Shown here: piece after piece, positions 34,305 through 45,429 of the stretch
Position numbering within the stretch: the first letter of the stretch is position 1
Layout: the number at the start of each line of letters is the position of its first letter
Source of the DNA: Muscardinus avellanarius
Taxonomy: Eukaryota; Chordata; Mammalia; Rodentia; Gliridae
Length of the DNA stretch: 64,000 bases
Direction of reading: 5' to 3'
NCBI GenBank assembly: GCA_963383645.1
Contig: OY726571.1
Location: 24,616,116-24,680,115 of the forward strand
Notes under the pieces: generated by a model
Databases searched by the model: none
Told to the model about the DNA's origin: nothing
What the model saw: the letters and a program-made list of their open reading frames with translations, nothing else
Translations under genes and position numbers: made by a program

Positions 34305-35320
34305 TAAATAAATAAAATTGACCATGTTTGGGGGATTAACTTTTGAAGGTCTGCTGTTGTAAGGATAATAACTATTCAACTTCTTCAAATGGTTTAACAG
34401 AAATGAGACAATGCATTCATGAAAACAGACACTGAGACGCTGAAAAGCCCAGTTAGGTTGTTCACAGAACTGGCATTGCTCACTTCCCAGTGTCTGTTCA
34501 GGGAGGACAGTCAGAACCAGTGTGGCCCAGGGTAGGCCCATGGTCTGAACAAACTTTCAAACTTCCTCATCACTTCAAACCAAAGGGCATTAGAGTATAA
34601 CAGAGTTGGTGTCTTCCTGTCCCAGCTCACCATGCGCACTGATTCTGAAACCTTAGCAAGGAGCCATATGCCATTCATTTTATTCTCTGTTACTCCATTT
34701 GGGAATGAATAACAATTCAAGCAACAAATGTAATAAAACACAAGTATAATTAGAAACACATTGAACCTCATTGAACACCTTTTGGAAGTTCTTAACCTTT
34801 CATGAACTAACTCACCACATAAAATTAAAGATAAAACAATTCAGGACTTGATAGGGAGATAGAAGTCTTTCCTCTACTCTTTGGAGAATAAAATAGTCTT
34901 AAAACTACATTTCATGAAACTACCATGGACCTGAGTATCATGAGTATACACAATGTACACTATCAATAGGCAAAAATGTGCATATCATTTGAAGGACACA
35001 TACATTCACATAAATAAACATGCTCATATACAAGTTTTAAAAAGCTGCTCACATTCAGAATAAAGAATCTACATTGGATTTGTAAAGCAGTCAATCTTTG
35101 AATGGATGTATTAACTGTAGAAATAAAGACTTGAAATCTGCTATTAGAATAAGTATATTCCCTAAATCTTCATTTACTAGTTTATCAGTAATTGTTAATA
35201 GCTTTCTTAAATACTAATTATTTTAAAATAGAAATAAATTGGCATAATCTCTGAATTACAGAAGTGTGCACTGTCAGTGGAGAGGCACTCTCCTAGCCAA
35301 TACTCACAGATTTATTGACA
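34305..35320. other. Unique stretch, no gene seen
   Basis: No gene recognised. Minus-strand frames at 34284-34541 and 34511-34771 show no domain. Confidence 0.55.
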
Positions 35321-35321
35321 G

Positions 35322-35495
35322 TTACCTCTTTATTTTGGCACTGAGGATTGAATCCAGGGGCATGCTACCTACGAGCTACTTCTTCAATCCTTTTAAATTT
35401 TTAATTTGAAGCATGGCCTTGAAATTTAAATCCTCCTATCTCAGCCTCCCACATACTGGAATTATAGGGGAGTATGTCAACATGCCCAGTGACAG
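35322..35495 (-). repeat. Old B1-dID SINE, minus strand
   Basis: ID-like 'actgaggattgaatccaggg', shortened linker, and B1-like half with an internal deletion, ending 'caacatgcccag'. Confidence 0.85.
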
Positions 35496-36080
35496 CTATT
35501 TTTTTTAATCCATTAGCTTTTGGGGAGTTAATTATTTTGGAAATGTATTGCACTTCGCTTGATTATTTTTAGTTGAACACAGGAAAACACACCCTGAATA
35601 CCCAAAGGTAAAGTTTTCAGATAAAATACAGGATACCCACATTAAATTGAGTTTCTTGTATATTATTTGCTAAATCTGGAAGCCCTTCTCTAAAGCCCCT
35701 ACCAACTATCCTTCCCAGTTATTATTGCAACTAGTGGGTAGAGTGCTTAAAAATAATAAGGAAGTGATGCCAGCCATTAGAACAGCTGACAGATACTAAA
35801 TATCTAGTGCTGAGAATCACCCAAACTGAATGGTAGCTCATTACTCTGCTTTAACCTAATTTGAATCTTATTCAATTCTCATGTGCCCTGGCTAGAATAT
35901 AATTTGGTTCAAAAAGAAATTTTTCATTCCATCCTGTTATGTTTTTAGCTTCTGACTTCTACCCATAAAAGCCATAAATGGCCAAGGCTCGAGTTTAATA
36001 TGAAATATTCTGAACATAAATCTTGGCTTCCCTCTTTAATTACAAAAATTATGACCATTATGTAGCTCTTCTTGCATATA
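35496..36080. other. Unique stretch, no gene seen
   Basis: No repeat or gene recognised; it leads directly into the candidate enhancer and may be part of the same conserved block. Confidence 0.45.
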
Positions 36081-36084
36081 CAGA

Positions 36085-36485
36085 AATATGCAGTGTTTTA
36101 ATTAGACTTACTTTACTTAAGTGTTAAAGGAATCAACAGGCCTGCGATTGCCTGGGCACTAATAGTACATAATATAGCCAATTGCAAATAGCAGTCTAAT
36201 TTGTTGATTTCAAGTGAAGTGTAATTATATTGCTTCATTTGCTGAGCAAATCATATGAGGGTTTCTCTAAATCAGCCTGATTGTGTAATGAAGAGCTAAT
36301 TACAAACAGCAGTGTTCTTGCAGTAAATTTATTGTAAGTGCTAATGCCAGGTTGGCTCCACTGTGACAATGGCTCATTAGTACATTAACAAAAGCAACTG
36401 GGAACAGGCCGGAGCCCAGCTACCGGTCTGACAGTTTCCGAAGCTGCAATGATTACATCTTTCAACATATAATTACCAAGAAAAT
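36085..36485. promoter_or_regulatory. Strong candidate developmental enhancer (CNE)
   Basis: Repeat-free, simple-sequence-free block with dense transcription-factor-like sites. TAATTA cores lie at 36222-36227, 36297-36302 and 36470-36475, further ATTA/TAAT cores between them, and a SOX-type ACAATGG at 36366-36372. A perfect inverted repeat ATTTGCT-G-AGCAAAT spans 36237-36251. CpG dinucleotides are kept in 'ctaccggtctgacag' and 'tttccgaagctgc' within a CpG-poor region. Neither strand has a useful open frame. This is the texture of vertebrate conserved enhancers near developmental regulators. Conservation and activity are inferred, not shown. Confidence 0.45.
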
Positions 36486-36489
36486 GGGG

Positions 36490-36995
36490 TTTGATTTAGG
36501 TTTTGGCAAATTTTTTAAAAAGAACTAAAAGACATTTTTAGAGAAAAATAAAATGATTTGGAAAGCCTTCTTGTCAGGCTTAATGTGTGTTTCCTTACAC
36601 CAGGTGTGTCCTGGAAACCTAATTTAACAAGGGGCTCTTTTAGAGGCCAGGCCATTCTTGACAATTGGAGTCTGGCATTCATCATTCAATTGGAGTCCAT
36701 GACACACATGGTGCAAATGTATGTATAAAAGATATAAACATAAATATAGATACATATATGTATTCATATAGACATATGCAGATATATGTACAGACACATG
36801 TTTATGCCTATATACTCATATATACACAAATACATGCATCCTGTATTTGGGGTGATGCTAATAAAGGAGACTCCTGCAAAGTAAACAAAACATCAACAGA
36901 TCCGTGTCTATGGATAGCTCCACATTATCGGCATCTTTGTGTTCAGACAGGGTTTTTGATCTAATCAAATGGAAAGACTTTAGCTTTGAATTTAG
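36490..36995. other. Unique stretch with degenerate ATA/CATA-rich run
   Basis: No gene. 36715-36840 is a degenerate ATAT/ACATAT-rich run that generates the Tyr/Ile-rich frame at 36665-36964. Confidence 0.5.
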
Positions 36996-36998
36996 AAT

Positions 36999-37346
36999 TT
37001 AGAAACAGCCCCCCAGCCTGTGCAGCTGGGGCTTGTGAGTTGGCTTGTTCATTGGGATTGGTGGTAAGATGACCTTCATGCCACTTCTACCGCTTTGAAA
37101 GCCCTCATCTTCAGAGTCCCCCAAATGCTCATTAATCTCTTCCTTTGATTGATTTCTTTGATGATCACAATGTTCTCTTGCTCTGTGCTCATGCTCAAAC
37201 AGTCCAGTCAAGAGGCAGACTTTTCTAGAATCACTAGTGCTTCAGTACGTCCGTTCATGACTTTCCAGTATGATGTTCACAGGCAAGTCTCCTGCCACAG
37301 ATATTGATCGTGCTGTGTATGCAAAACAGATTATGTTTGATAATTC
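36999..37346 (-). pseudogene. Coding-like fragment with one internal stop
   Basis: On the minus strand one frame is open from 37346 to a TAA at 36999-37001, broken only by a TGA at 37242-37244 (a CGA-to-TGA change would explain it). The 116 codons give a hydrophilic, mixed-composition translation unlike the AT-driven frames elsewhere here. Before the stop it includes ARSISVAGDLPVNIILESHE. After it come an acidic stretch (SKEEINEHLGDSEDEGFQSG) and a proline/lysine-rich end (ILPPIPMNKPTHKPQ). There is no obvious start codon, splice acceptor, AATAAA or poly(A) tract, so it could be a decayed exon, part of a processed pseudogene or chance. I do not recognise the protein. Confidence 0.35.
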
Positions 37347-37349
37347 TCA

Positions 37350-38025
37350 AAGCACTTTCACCTATATATTCTAGATGATTATTAATGGATTTTGTGATAC
37401 TATACTCTCAACAAATATAAATTAAATTATTTTAGTCTGTAAACATTTTGATCATTTCCCAATAAAGAAAATCATAAAAAGTAGGCATGCAAAGTTTAAA
37501 TGTAGGCTAATTGCTATGAGTTTTATGTATTATATATGTGTTCTTAAGGTCACACTTGGGAAGGGGTAGTGGAAAGGATTACATATTTTTAAAAAAGTTA
37601 ATATTGAAGTCCAAAATATATTTTAGTAGATCAATTGTTTTTAGAAAAAAAGTATATGTCTTCTATCTAGAAAATTTAGGCAAAACATATAAAAATTATG
37701 TTTTTATATACAAATTTAAATAATATCTCTCATTTCATCTTGAACTAATAGCTTTAGTTCATTAACAACAAAAAATGTTTTCTAAGAGAAATTATATGGA
37801 ATTATGCAAAATACTGGGCAGTTATTCTGCTATTTTAAAGTTCTAACTATAAAATTTTCTTTTTTCTTATTTTTAAATTTATAGCAGAAATCTTAGAAAA
37901 TTTTATAGATAAGGAAGCGAAGTCACAGTAAAAAATGTTAGTTGCCCAATTTTTTACATGTAATTATTGGCAGAACAGAACCAGTGATATGTATGTATAT
38001 ATGTATGGAAGTATGTATCCATTCA
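37350..38025. other. Unique AT-rich stretch, no gene seen
   Basis: Nothing recognised. Confidence 0.6.
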
Positions 38026-38027
38026 TT

Positions 38028-38452
38028 CATTATACTGGAGGTTAAACCTAAAGGCATTTGGAACTACACCCTAAGCCCTCCTTTTTTATTTTTTATTTTT
38101 ATTTTTATTTATTTTTTTTTTTTGTGGTACTGGGGTTCCTGGAAGCCCTTCTACCTCTGGGCTACACTCCCAGACCTATTTTTACATTTTTATTTGGAAA
38201 CAGGGTCTCCTAAACCAGCACGCGCGGCTGGCTTCGAACCTGCGCGATCCTCCTGTCTCTGCCTCCCAAGCGCGGGGATTACAAGCGTGCGCCACCACGC
38301 CGGGCTCTCCTTTTTTATTTTATTATTTTGAAATAGGGTCTTGCTGTTGCTGGGGGTCCTCGCTAAGTTGCTAAGGCTCACCTGAAACCTTTGACCTTCC
38401 TATCTCAGCCTCCCAAGTACTGGGATTACAGGTGTGTGCCACCACGCCTGAC
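38028..38452 (-). repeat. Older B1-dID SINE split by a younger one
   Basis: The ID-like part (actggaggttaaacctaaag ... ccctaagccctcc) precedes 38093. The B1-like part (gaaatagggtcttgctgttg ... ccaccacgcctgac) resumes after 38321. The gap is the nested SINE. Confidence 0.92.
38093..38306 (-). repeat. Nested younger B1-dID SINE with target-site duplication
   Basis: Younger subfamily: 'ggttcctggaagcccttcta' and the CpG hairpin 'cagcacgcgcggctggcttc'. It is flanked by a 15-base repeat (ctccttttttatttt) at 38078-38092 and 38307-38321, in the linker of the older copy. The 129-codon plus-strand frame here is a by-product of the two SINEs. Confidence 0.95.
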
Positions 38453-38454
38453 TG

Positions 38455-38820
38455 AGATATTTATTTTCTATCATCCTTCTACTCTTGTTTTTTATAAGAT
38501 CAATTAGTCATTTACTGTCACCTCTAACCAATTTCTCACCTTAAGTTATAACTATAGTAAATACTAATACTTTTCAAATTTTACAACAAAGAAAATATAT
38601 TTTAATTTTATCTAGAATTTAAAAAGTTTACATTTTCAAGAGATTATGAGAACCAAATATTAAATAGCTATTGTGTCTACATATGTGAATTAATAAGCGT
38701 TCATTTTATCTTCTTCTTGATCTCCTTTCAACATATTTCAGAAATTAATTGGTATTTATCATTATATTTTTTGTAAATTAGTTTAAATGGATTAATATTA
38801 ATTTTATTTTATTAATGTCT
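38455..38820. other. Unique AT-rich stretch, no gene seen
   Basis: Nothing recognised. Confidence 0.6.
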
Positions 38821-38821
38821 T

Positions 38822-39085
38822 TTATTGTATACTGTAATTATACATCTAATTGAGGTCAGAGTGATAGAAACACATGTACATACGGGTCTATGTTTACGTG
38901 TCTGTATATATGTATGTATACACTTGGTATGTTTCTTTCTGGAACCCACCCACTCCCTTCTCCTCCCTTAATACATTACTGACATTGGAAATGATAACTT
39001 AAACTGTTCCTTCATCAAGTCTCCCTTTTCATCTTTTCACCCACGTCCCCAAGTTTCCTTAACTCTTTTACTAGCATCTCTCTTG
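38822..39085 (-). mobile_element. L1 3' end fragment, minus strand
   Basis: Starts with the shared antisense 3' terminus ('ctgtaattatacatctaatt', compare 17640). A pyrimidine-rich stretch follows ('cccactcccttctcctccct'), as in the fragment at 17622-18010. Moderately diverged. Confidence 0.5.
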
Positions 39086-39089
39086 TTTT

Positions 39090-40553
39090 ATCTGAAGGCA
39101 AAAAATGGGCGATTAAAATTTCTATTCTTGCATGTTCCTTATGGCAAAATTTGGGGCACTTTCAAGATATTTCATGGGCATCTAAAGCATGTGTAATTTA
39201 ATTCTACAGTTGTACACCCTGTCTATTTAAAAACATATGTTATCATTGCCTTATACCAATTCTCAATATTCATACTTCTAATCAGCCTTTTAATTCTCAA
39301 CTTTATGATTACTTATGTCATCTAATATGAACTTTATAGGATCGATAAACTCACAAGAATATGAGTAGGAAATGCAGGCAAATGACAACAAACCTATGAT
39401 TAATGCTTCAGGTCATGTAGAAAAAAATTTTAAAAAGCATTTATTCAAAAAATCACAACAGAGAAGTAAGCTGTGCATAGTGATAAAAATTCATGAAGAT
39501 GCAAATTATTCAGGCATGTGACAGATTCTATGGCAAAATGCCACAAACGTATATTAATGTCTACTATGTGCAAATGTAGCTTTTCTTTCATGGGTATTAC
39601 TGTCACCTCATATATCAGTGCCTCATTATTTTGATTTGTTTAGAATCTATTTGAATAACTCTTTGTAAGATATTAAACTTTATATTGGGGAAAATGATCA
39701 ATCATTTTATAATGAATTCACTTTTGGATTATGTCTACACAACAAAAAATAAAATGAGTATTTTCTTTATCTGGTGATTCAAGCACAGGGTCTATTGATT
39801 TTGCGAGTTGAATGACTGTATTTGACTTTATTCGGTTCCAAAAAAACCATATCCATAATAAAAACATATTCTTTATTTTGCTCTATGTAGAATTAACCTC
39901 ACTAAAGAGAAATTGGAATTGAACATTTAACCAATTCTATATGGTAATCCTACTACCGTATAATTTACAAGCACAGGTAGACTAACAATGTGTTTTTTTT
40001 TTCTTTAAGATTACTGTATAAAATGGAGATCCGATTCTTTATTCTAAGAGCAATAATTTTCTAAAATACTACTTTGCTAAAATTTTTTAAAGAATTATTG
40101 AAACTGTAGAAAATATAAATGAAGCTAAGGTAGGAAACGCATTCACTTGCTGATAATATATAAATTGTAGATAGTTTTCCTTGTTTGCATCACAGTGTTT
40201 GAGGATTTAAATAAAATACCTCCCTGAGAATGTTTCTTGGTATCCATTATTTTTATTGAACCATGAATTTCAAAGTCTGTCATAAAATTCTATCTGTGTA
40301 GATAGTGTGAATGTATTACATTTCAGCAAATCTGTGTAATAAGTATCCACTTGAATGCTATTGTCTTCTCTATTAATTTTCTAAAACAGGAAAGATAGTA
40401 CACAATCTATTGTTTCTATACCTATACCAATACAGATATAAAACATGGCAAAATATATAATTGCAAAGAATAAAAGTGGCCAGTGTTTTGGATTTGGATG
40501 AATCCCAACCAAAATTAGCTTATGACAAAATAAATTTTAAATATATATATATA

Positions 40554-40592
<39 letters not shown>

Positions 40593-41130
40593 TGGACCTA
40601 TTTTATTATATATTCTATATTTGTGTGGTTTACAAATAAAATATATAAAATAAATTTTGTATTTAAAATAAAAGCACTTCTACAACATCTTCCCTCTACT
40701 CTCCCTCCCATCTGTTCAGATTGTACCTACATAGCTTAACCTGAAACCATAAAATATATAATGTAACTACTAATATTTGTTGAACTAAATTAATATTAAT
40801 AGATGAATAAATATGTTATTTTCTTTTCTAAAGTATTTTTTAAAAGCTGGAATCTTTAACACTTTAGCATCTCTACTTGCAAAAATATTTAAAAGCAACA
40901 ACTGTTAAAAGGAGCCTTAAAATATGTGATTATCAACTAAAATTCCCAGAAGTTCATTTCAACTATATCTTTCCATGGAAGCCCAAAGCAGTGTTTGATG
41001 TAGTCAACTTAAGATTTGTATCACCAGTGATACGTACCTTTTAACAAATATCTGTTATAGAGGTTATCAATAACCACAAAAGTCTATAGTTATCAAAACT
41101 TAATAACCAGTCATACAGAATCCCCATTAT
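39090..41130. other. Unique AT-rich stretch, no gene seen
   Basis: No gene recognised; contains a (TA)n(TG)n run. Confidence 0.6.
40540..40588. repeat. (TA)n(TG)n compound microsatellite
   Basis: A short TA run passes directly into about 32 bases of TG. Confidence 0.95.
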
Positions 41131-41325
41131 GGAGCCGGGCATGGTGGCCCAAACTTGTAATCCCAATACTTGAGAGGCTGAGACTAAAGGATTGCAACTT
41201 GTGGGCAGCCTCAGCTACTTAGTGAGGCCCTCCACAACTTTAGTTTCAAACTAAAAAAATAAATAATAGGGCTGAGGGTGTGTGAGTGCCCCTGGCTTCA
41301 ATCCTAGTACTGCAAAATAAAAAAG
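41131..41325 (+). repeat. B1-dID SINE
   Basis: 'gccgggcatggtggcccaaa' left end, linker, and shortened ID-like half (gcccctggcttcaatcctag). Confidence 0.92.
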
Positions 41326-41655
41326 CCCCATTATCTATATAGAATTGCAAATAATTAACAAGTTACTGGACTGAATAACCAAATATATAATTCGTATTTT
41401 GGATTAGTCATGCTACATATACTAAATAATGATTGGATTTTACATATTACTAACTTTTGTCCTATTTTGTTCAGTGTTGCCCATGACTTAGTATTTGATA
41501 ATAGTCTAATAATAATTATAAGACAAACAATTCTGAATTTGCATAGCTTGGCTTTCAGTGACTCTCAGAATTGAAGACCTCTCAAATTATATAACACAAG
41601 TGAGAAAATACTAGTGCAGAAATACAAAATAGAAAAGTTTTACTGGTGAATATGC
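41326..41655. other. Unique AT-rich stretch, no gene seen
   Basis: Nothing recognised. Confidence 0.6.
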
Positions 41656-41657
41656 TA

Positions 41658-41658
41658 A

Positions 41659-41742
<84 letters not shown>
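41658..41742. repeat. Long (TA)n microsatellite
   Basis: About 85 bases of TA with a few C or G interruptions (41679, 41693). It is the longest TA tract of the window and accounts for the Tyr/Ile-repeat frame on the minus strand. Confidence 0.96.
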
Positions 41743-41744
<2 letters not shown>

Positions 41745-41934
41745 GGTGTTGAAATATAAAAGAACAATGATGGGCAGATGGTTTAAATAAAAGTGAGTCA
41801 GTGAGTGTATTTACCTGTGTGTATACACAGAAGCTAGACCTGCAGCCTTCATTATCCTTTCCCTGCCAATTCAAGATGGCAACTCAATGGCAAGTGACTT
41901 TCTAATAACTATGTTAACTAAAAAGAAGGATGTT

Positions 41935-42110
41935 ACATCTGTTGAGTTTCTATTATGAGCTAAGCACTGTACTAGATGCTCTCTTAGGGACTATATTGAT
42001 TAATCCATATGCCTACCCAATGAAATGCTCACAAAACCAAGATTTGGAAAGACTTGGTCTGTTGCTCCAAACTATAAAGCTCATAGATGTGAACAATTCT
42101 AGATTTTTTA
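41935..42110 (-). repeat. MIR SINE, minus strand
   Basis: Antisense MIR: 'ctattatgagctaagcactg' followed by 'gattaatccatatgcctacc' and 'ggaaagacttggtctgttgc' parallels the MIR order 'ctatgtgccaggcactg ... aatcctcacaa ... ggaaactgaggc'. Confidence 0.7.
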
Positions 42111-43920
42111 GCTTTGATATTATGCAAAAATATTATATTCAAAAGAAAAATATATTTGTGCATTAAAACAAAATTGCACAATAACTTTCAAAATTTAAAT
42201 AAAATTTTCTTCACTTTTATTAATGTTAAAAGATGACTTCTACATGCCACAAAACTTATATAATGTACTTTAAATAAATATAAAAGTAATTTTATTTTTA
42301 ACTGTGTTAAATATACATAGCATAAAATTTGTCAGCACCAATTACATAAACATAGTTCTTTAATGTTAAATGCATTCACACTGTTATATAACCAGTGCCC
42401 AGAACTCTAGTATTTAATTTTTATTCAAAAATTGGATAGAAATATATTTATGAAATAGAAAAAGCCCATGACCTTGGTTATTGTTCCTAGAAATATCTCT
42501 TAAAATATTATTGGTTCTAAGTGACCTATGACATAATAAAACTCTATATTGCAGGAGCAATTAGCTTGTGACTCTAATATCATTTAGGAAATGTGACTTA
42601 CTAATCAGCTAACTGCAATAAGGCCTGACAATTGATGTTATGTCTTACTGTGTGCAAAGTTCCAGCAGAATAATTTTCTAACAAGAAAGTATTTGAAATG
42701 CAACTTTAGTTGTGTTGGCCCCCAAAGAGATCTCAAGAAATAACCCCCCAAAAGACAAACATACAAACACATCTGATTTGGAATTTACTGTTATATGCAT
42801 GGAAGCTCAAACACCATCAGTTAATTGTATTGGTGTTTTTTTTTTATTGGCTCCTTTATTTCTAACTTTATTTTCTGGAATGCTTTATGATGTTGTGACA
42901 CATTGATTTTTTCCCCCTTCGATTCTTCACACAAACAAAGCCTATAGAAATAAAATAATTTTATTGTTATATAGCTGCACAGCAGTCATCATGTTTATTA
43001 TGAAACTAAATAAATAGAAGGGTGGCGTTTTATTATGGGCAAGGTGAGCCACATTTGAAGAGACCCTGAGATATGAAAGGTCATAGATTATGCAAATCCA
43101 CAAGATAATTTCAGATTAAATGACTTAGAATGTCCTAAAAGGAAAACCTGTCTCCATTTTTTCTGAATGTTAATTGTTCATCTTTAATATGTGAGTATAA
43201 ATATGTTTAGTCAGCAAACATAAATGTGTATCTCCTGATGGAGTACTTACATTAGGGCCAAAGGGCTTTTAATGTAGTAAGAAATTGGTGAAGATTTATA
43301 TAAGCACTAAGGGGTGGGCTCTTATTATGGAAAATGATGCATGACTATGACGGGGAAAACTAGATTAAATCCATTGCTTTTGGTGATGTCATAAACCACT
43401 AATGCAGTTTGAGTAGTTTATAAATATCACAGAAGGCTAGAAATGCAATTACCACATAAGTATGCGGTTGCAATCTGGTTTCAGCCCTTAAATAAACTCC
43501 AAATGAGTCATTATCATTATTTGCCCTTGGGTAATAATTGTGACAACCCCCTAAGAAAAAGATTTTCTGTGAAATTATCTTTCACTTGTTCTACAGAGGG
43601 GAGAGGTTTGAAAGTAGATGAGCTGAGACTATTGCCAGTGATTTCAAACCTTTTCCATATATTGAAGTATTGATGTGCTCCATAGATAGACATTGGCAGT
43701 TATGACTCCAATTGCCTTCAGGGCTGAAGAACCAAAATCTTGGCTGTCTGCACCATGCCTGGGATACGCCAGGGTGCTATGGGACATTAACCAAAAGTCC
43801 CTCAAATGTATACAACATTCAATGATTTCTTCAATAGCTGCTTATTGAATGGCTGTGTGCCAGTTGCTTTCTGGATTCTGAAAACTTGAAATATAAATAT
43901 ATAAATATATAAATATATAT
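42111..43920. other. Unique stretch, no gene seen
   Basis: No gene recognised. 42560-42680 and 43020-43450 are repeat-free and motif-rich; the latter is listed separately. Confidence 0.5.
43020..43450. promoter_or_regulatory. Candidate conserved non-coding element
   Basis: Repeat-free block with an octamer-like 'gattatgcaaatcc' (43087-43100, ATGCAAAT), 'catgactatgacgg', 'gatgacgtca'-unlike but 'ggtgatgtcataaacc' (43381), and GATTA/TTAAT cores. It has low CpG but even composition. Conservation was not tested. Confidence 0.3.
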
Positions 43921-43921
43921 A

Positions 43922-44138
43922 TTTGGTGGGGAGGAAGACAGAATTGAACTCAAGGGCATTCCACCTCTGCACTATACCCCTAGACCAGGTTTTTTTTTTT
44001 TTTTTTTTTTTGAAACAGGGTCTCACTAAGTTGCAGAAAGCCTCTTTAAGTTGCTAAGGCTGGCTGTGAACCTGTTTCTCCTGCCTCAAACTCCCAAGTA
44101 CTGGGTTTACAGAAATGTACCACCATACTTGGTATTTA
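43922..44138 (-). repeat. Older B1-dID SINE with poly(T) linker
   Basis: ID-like 'gaattgaactcaagggcatt', a run of about 22 T's at 43990-44011 in the linker, and B1-like half ending 'ccaccatacttggtattta'. Confidence 0.9.
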
Positions 44139-44340
44139 TTTTATTTTTATTTTTTGGTGGTACTGGGGTTCCTGGAAATGCTATTATCTCTGGGCTACAC
44201 TCCCAGACCTATTTTATATTTTTATTTGGAAACAGGGTCTTCTAAGCTAGCGCGGTTGGCTTTGGACCTGTGAAATCCTCCTTGTCTCCGCCTCCCAAGC
44301 ACTGGGATTACAAGCGTGCGCCACCACGCCCGGCTTTATG
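44139..44340 (-). repeat. Younger B1-dID SINE beside an older one
   Basis: 'ggtggtactggggttcctgg' right half, CpG arm 'ctagcgcggttggctttgga', ending 'ccaccacgcccggc'. It is flanked by cttggtattta at 44128-44138 and 44341-44351, so it inserted at the very end of the older copy. Confidence 0.94.
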
Positions 44341-44341
44341 C

Positions 44342-45425
44342 TTGGTATTTAAAATATATTTTAGATTATGATGTCAGGTGAGTTCTCACGGAAAAATCAG
44401 CTTTATTTTTAAAAAGTAAGGGAAATAATTATCTCTTACATTAGTTTTATTAAAGAGTATTGTGTATACAAATTTTGTGCATTATTGTTTGAGGGAGTCT
44501 GAGAACAGAACTTTTTTCAGTAAAATTTTGCAAACATATATAATTATATACACTAGGGAAAGGAAGAGGAGTATAAAAAAAACAGAGCTTTTGTTCACCT
44601 GTGACTTAGAAAATAGCCTTCTAGTTCTTTTGCAGGAGAAGTTAGATAAAATTGAATAGAAAAGTCATGTACCTATGAAAGTTGCTTGTCTAAGGTCCCT
44701 CTCTGATCTAGGACACTCAATCAGTTAAGTAGACCAGGTAATTCTAAACAAGAACATGTAAATTTTTATTTTTAGCTTAGCAGGGTGGGGGCATAAACAG
44801 AAAAGGGGAAGTGTTGATGGCTGAGAAGATTGACAGGAAAATGAAGTTCATATCTCATTTTCCCTTCCCAGTGATAATTGCTAATATGTCTTCATCAAGT
44901 CTCTTTGAGTGGAATATACTTAAAACATTGTGTTATCAAAAATAAAAAGAACTAGTGATATAGCAGGGCAACAGATTTCCCAAAGAAGTATTACAACTGC
45001 AGAATGAGAGATTAGAAGTAGACTGGGTTTTGCTCTGATCTGTAAAAGGCAGGGTGTATGTCTATCTATGAGTCTAACGATACTAAAACCTGCATGACCC
45101 TACCAGGTTAAATCTTGTACCTACATAAGTGAAATAGTGAGATGTGAGGCCCACTTTTGCAGGGCATTCTTTAAGTTAATTACAACAAGGCTAAATAGAA
45201 TTTATTTATCTCCAACTACCACTTACAGCAGGAGAAAAGTTGTATGCCAGAATCAGTCTGAGCATCAACAGCAGACATCATAACTCACACATATCATGTT
45301 GAACATAAATCATACTTACTAAAAGCTTTTCCAGAAAGTTTCATGGCATGGGTGATTGGTGAGCTATTGCTTTTGAAAGACTGGCCAGTCTTACCAAGAA
45401 GCTCAACTTTCCTTTCTGGAGAGAT
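44342..45425. other. Unique stretch, no gene seen
   Basis: No gene recognised. Confidence 0.55.
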
Positions 45426-45429
45426 GTTG

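Noticed and set aside
37942..38331. 129-codon plus-strand frame
   Set aside because: It is the antisense translation of two nested B1-dID SINEs. The same WYWGSWKPFYL-type peptide appears wherever this SINE is reversed.
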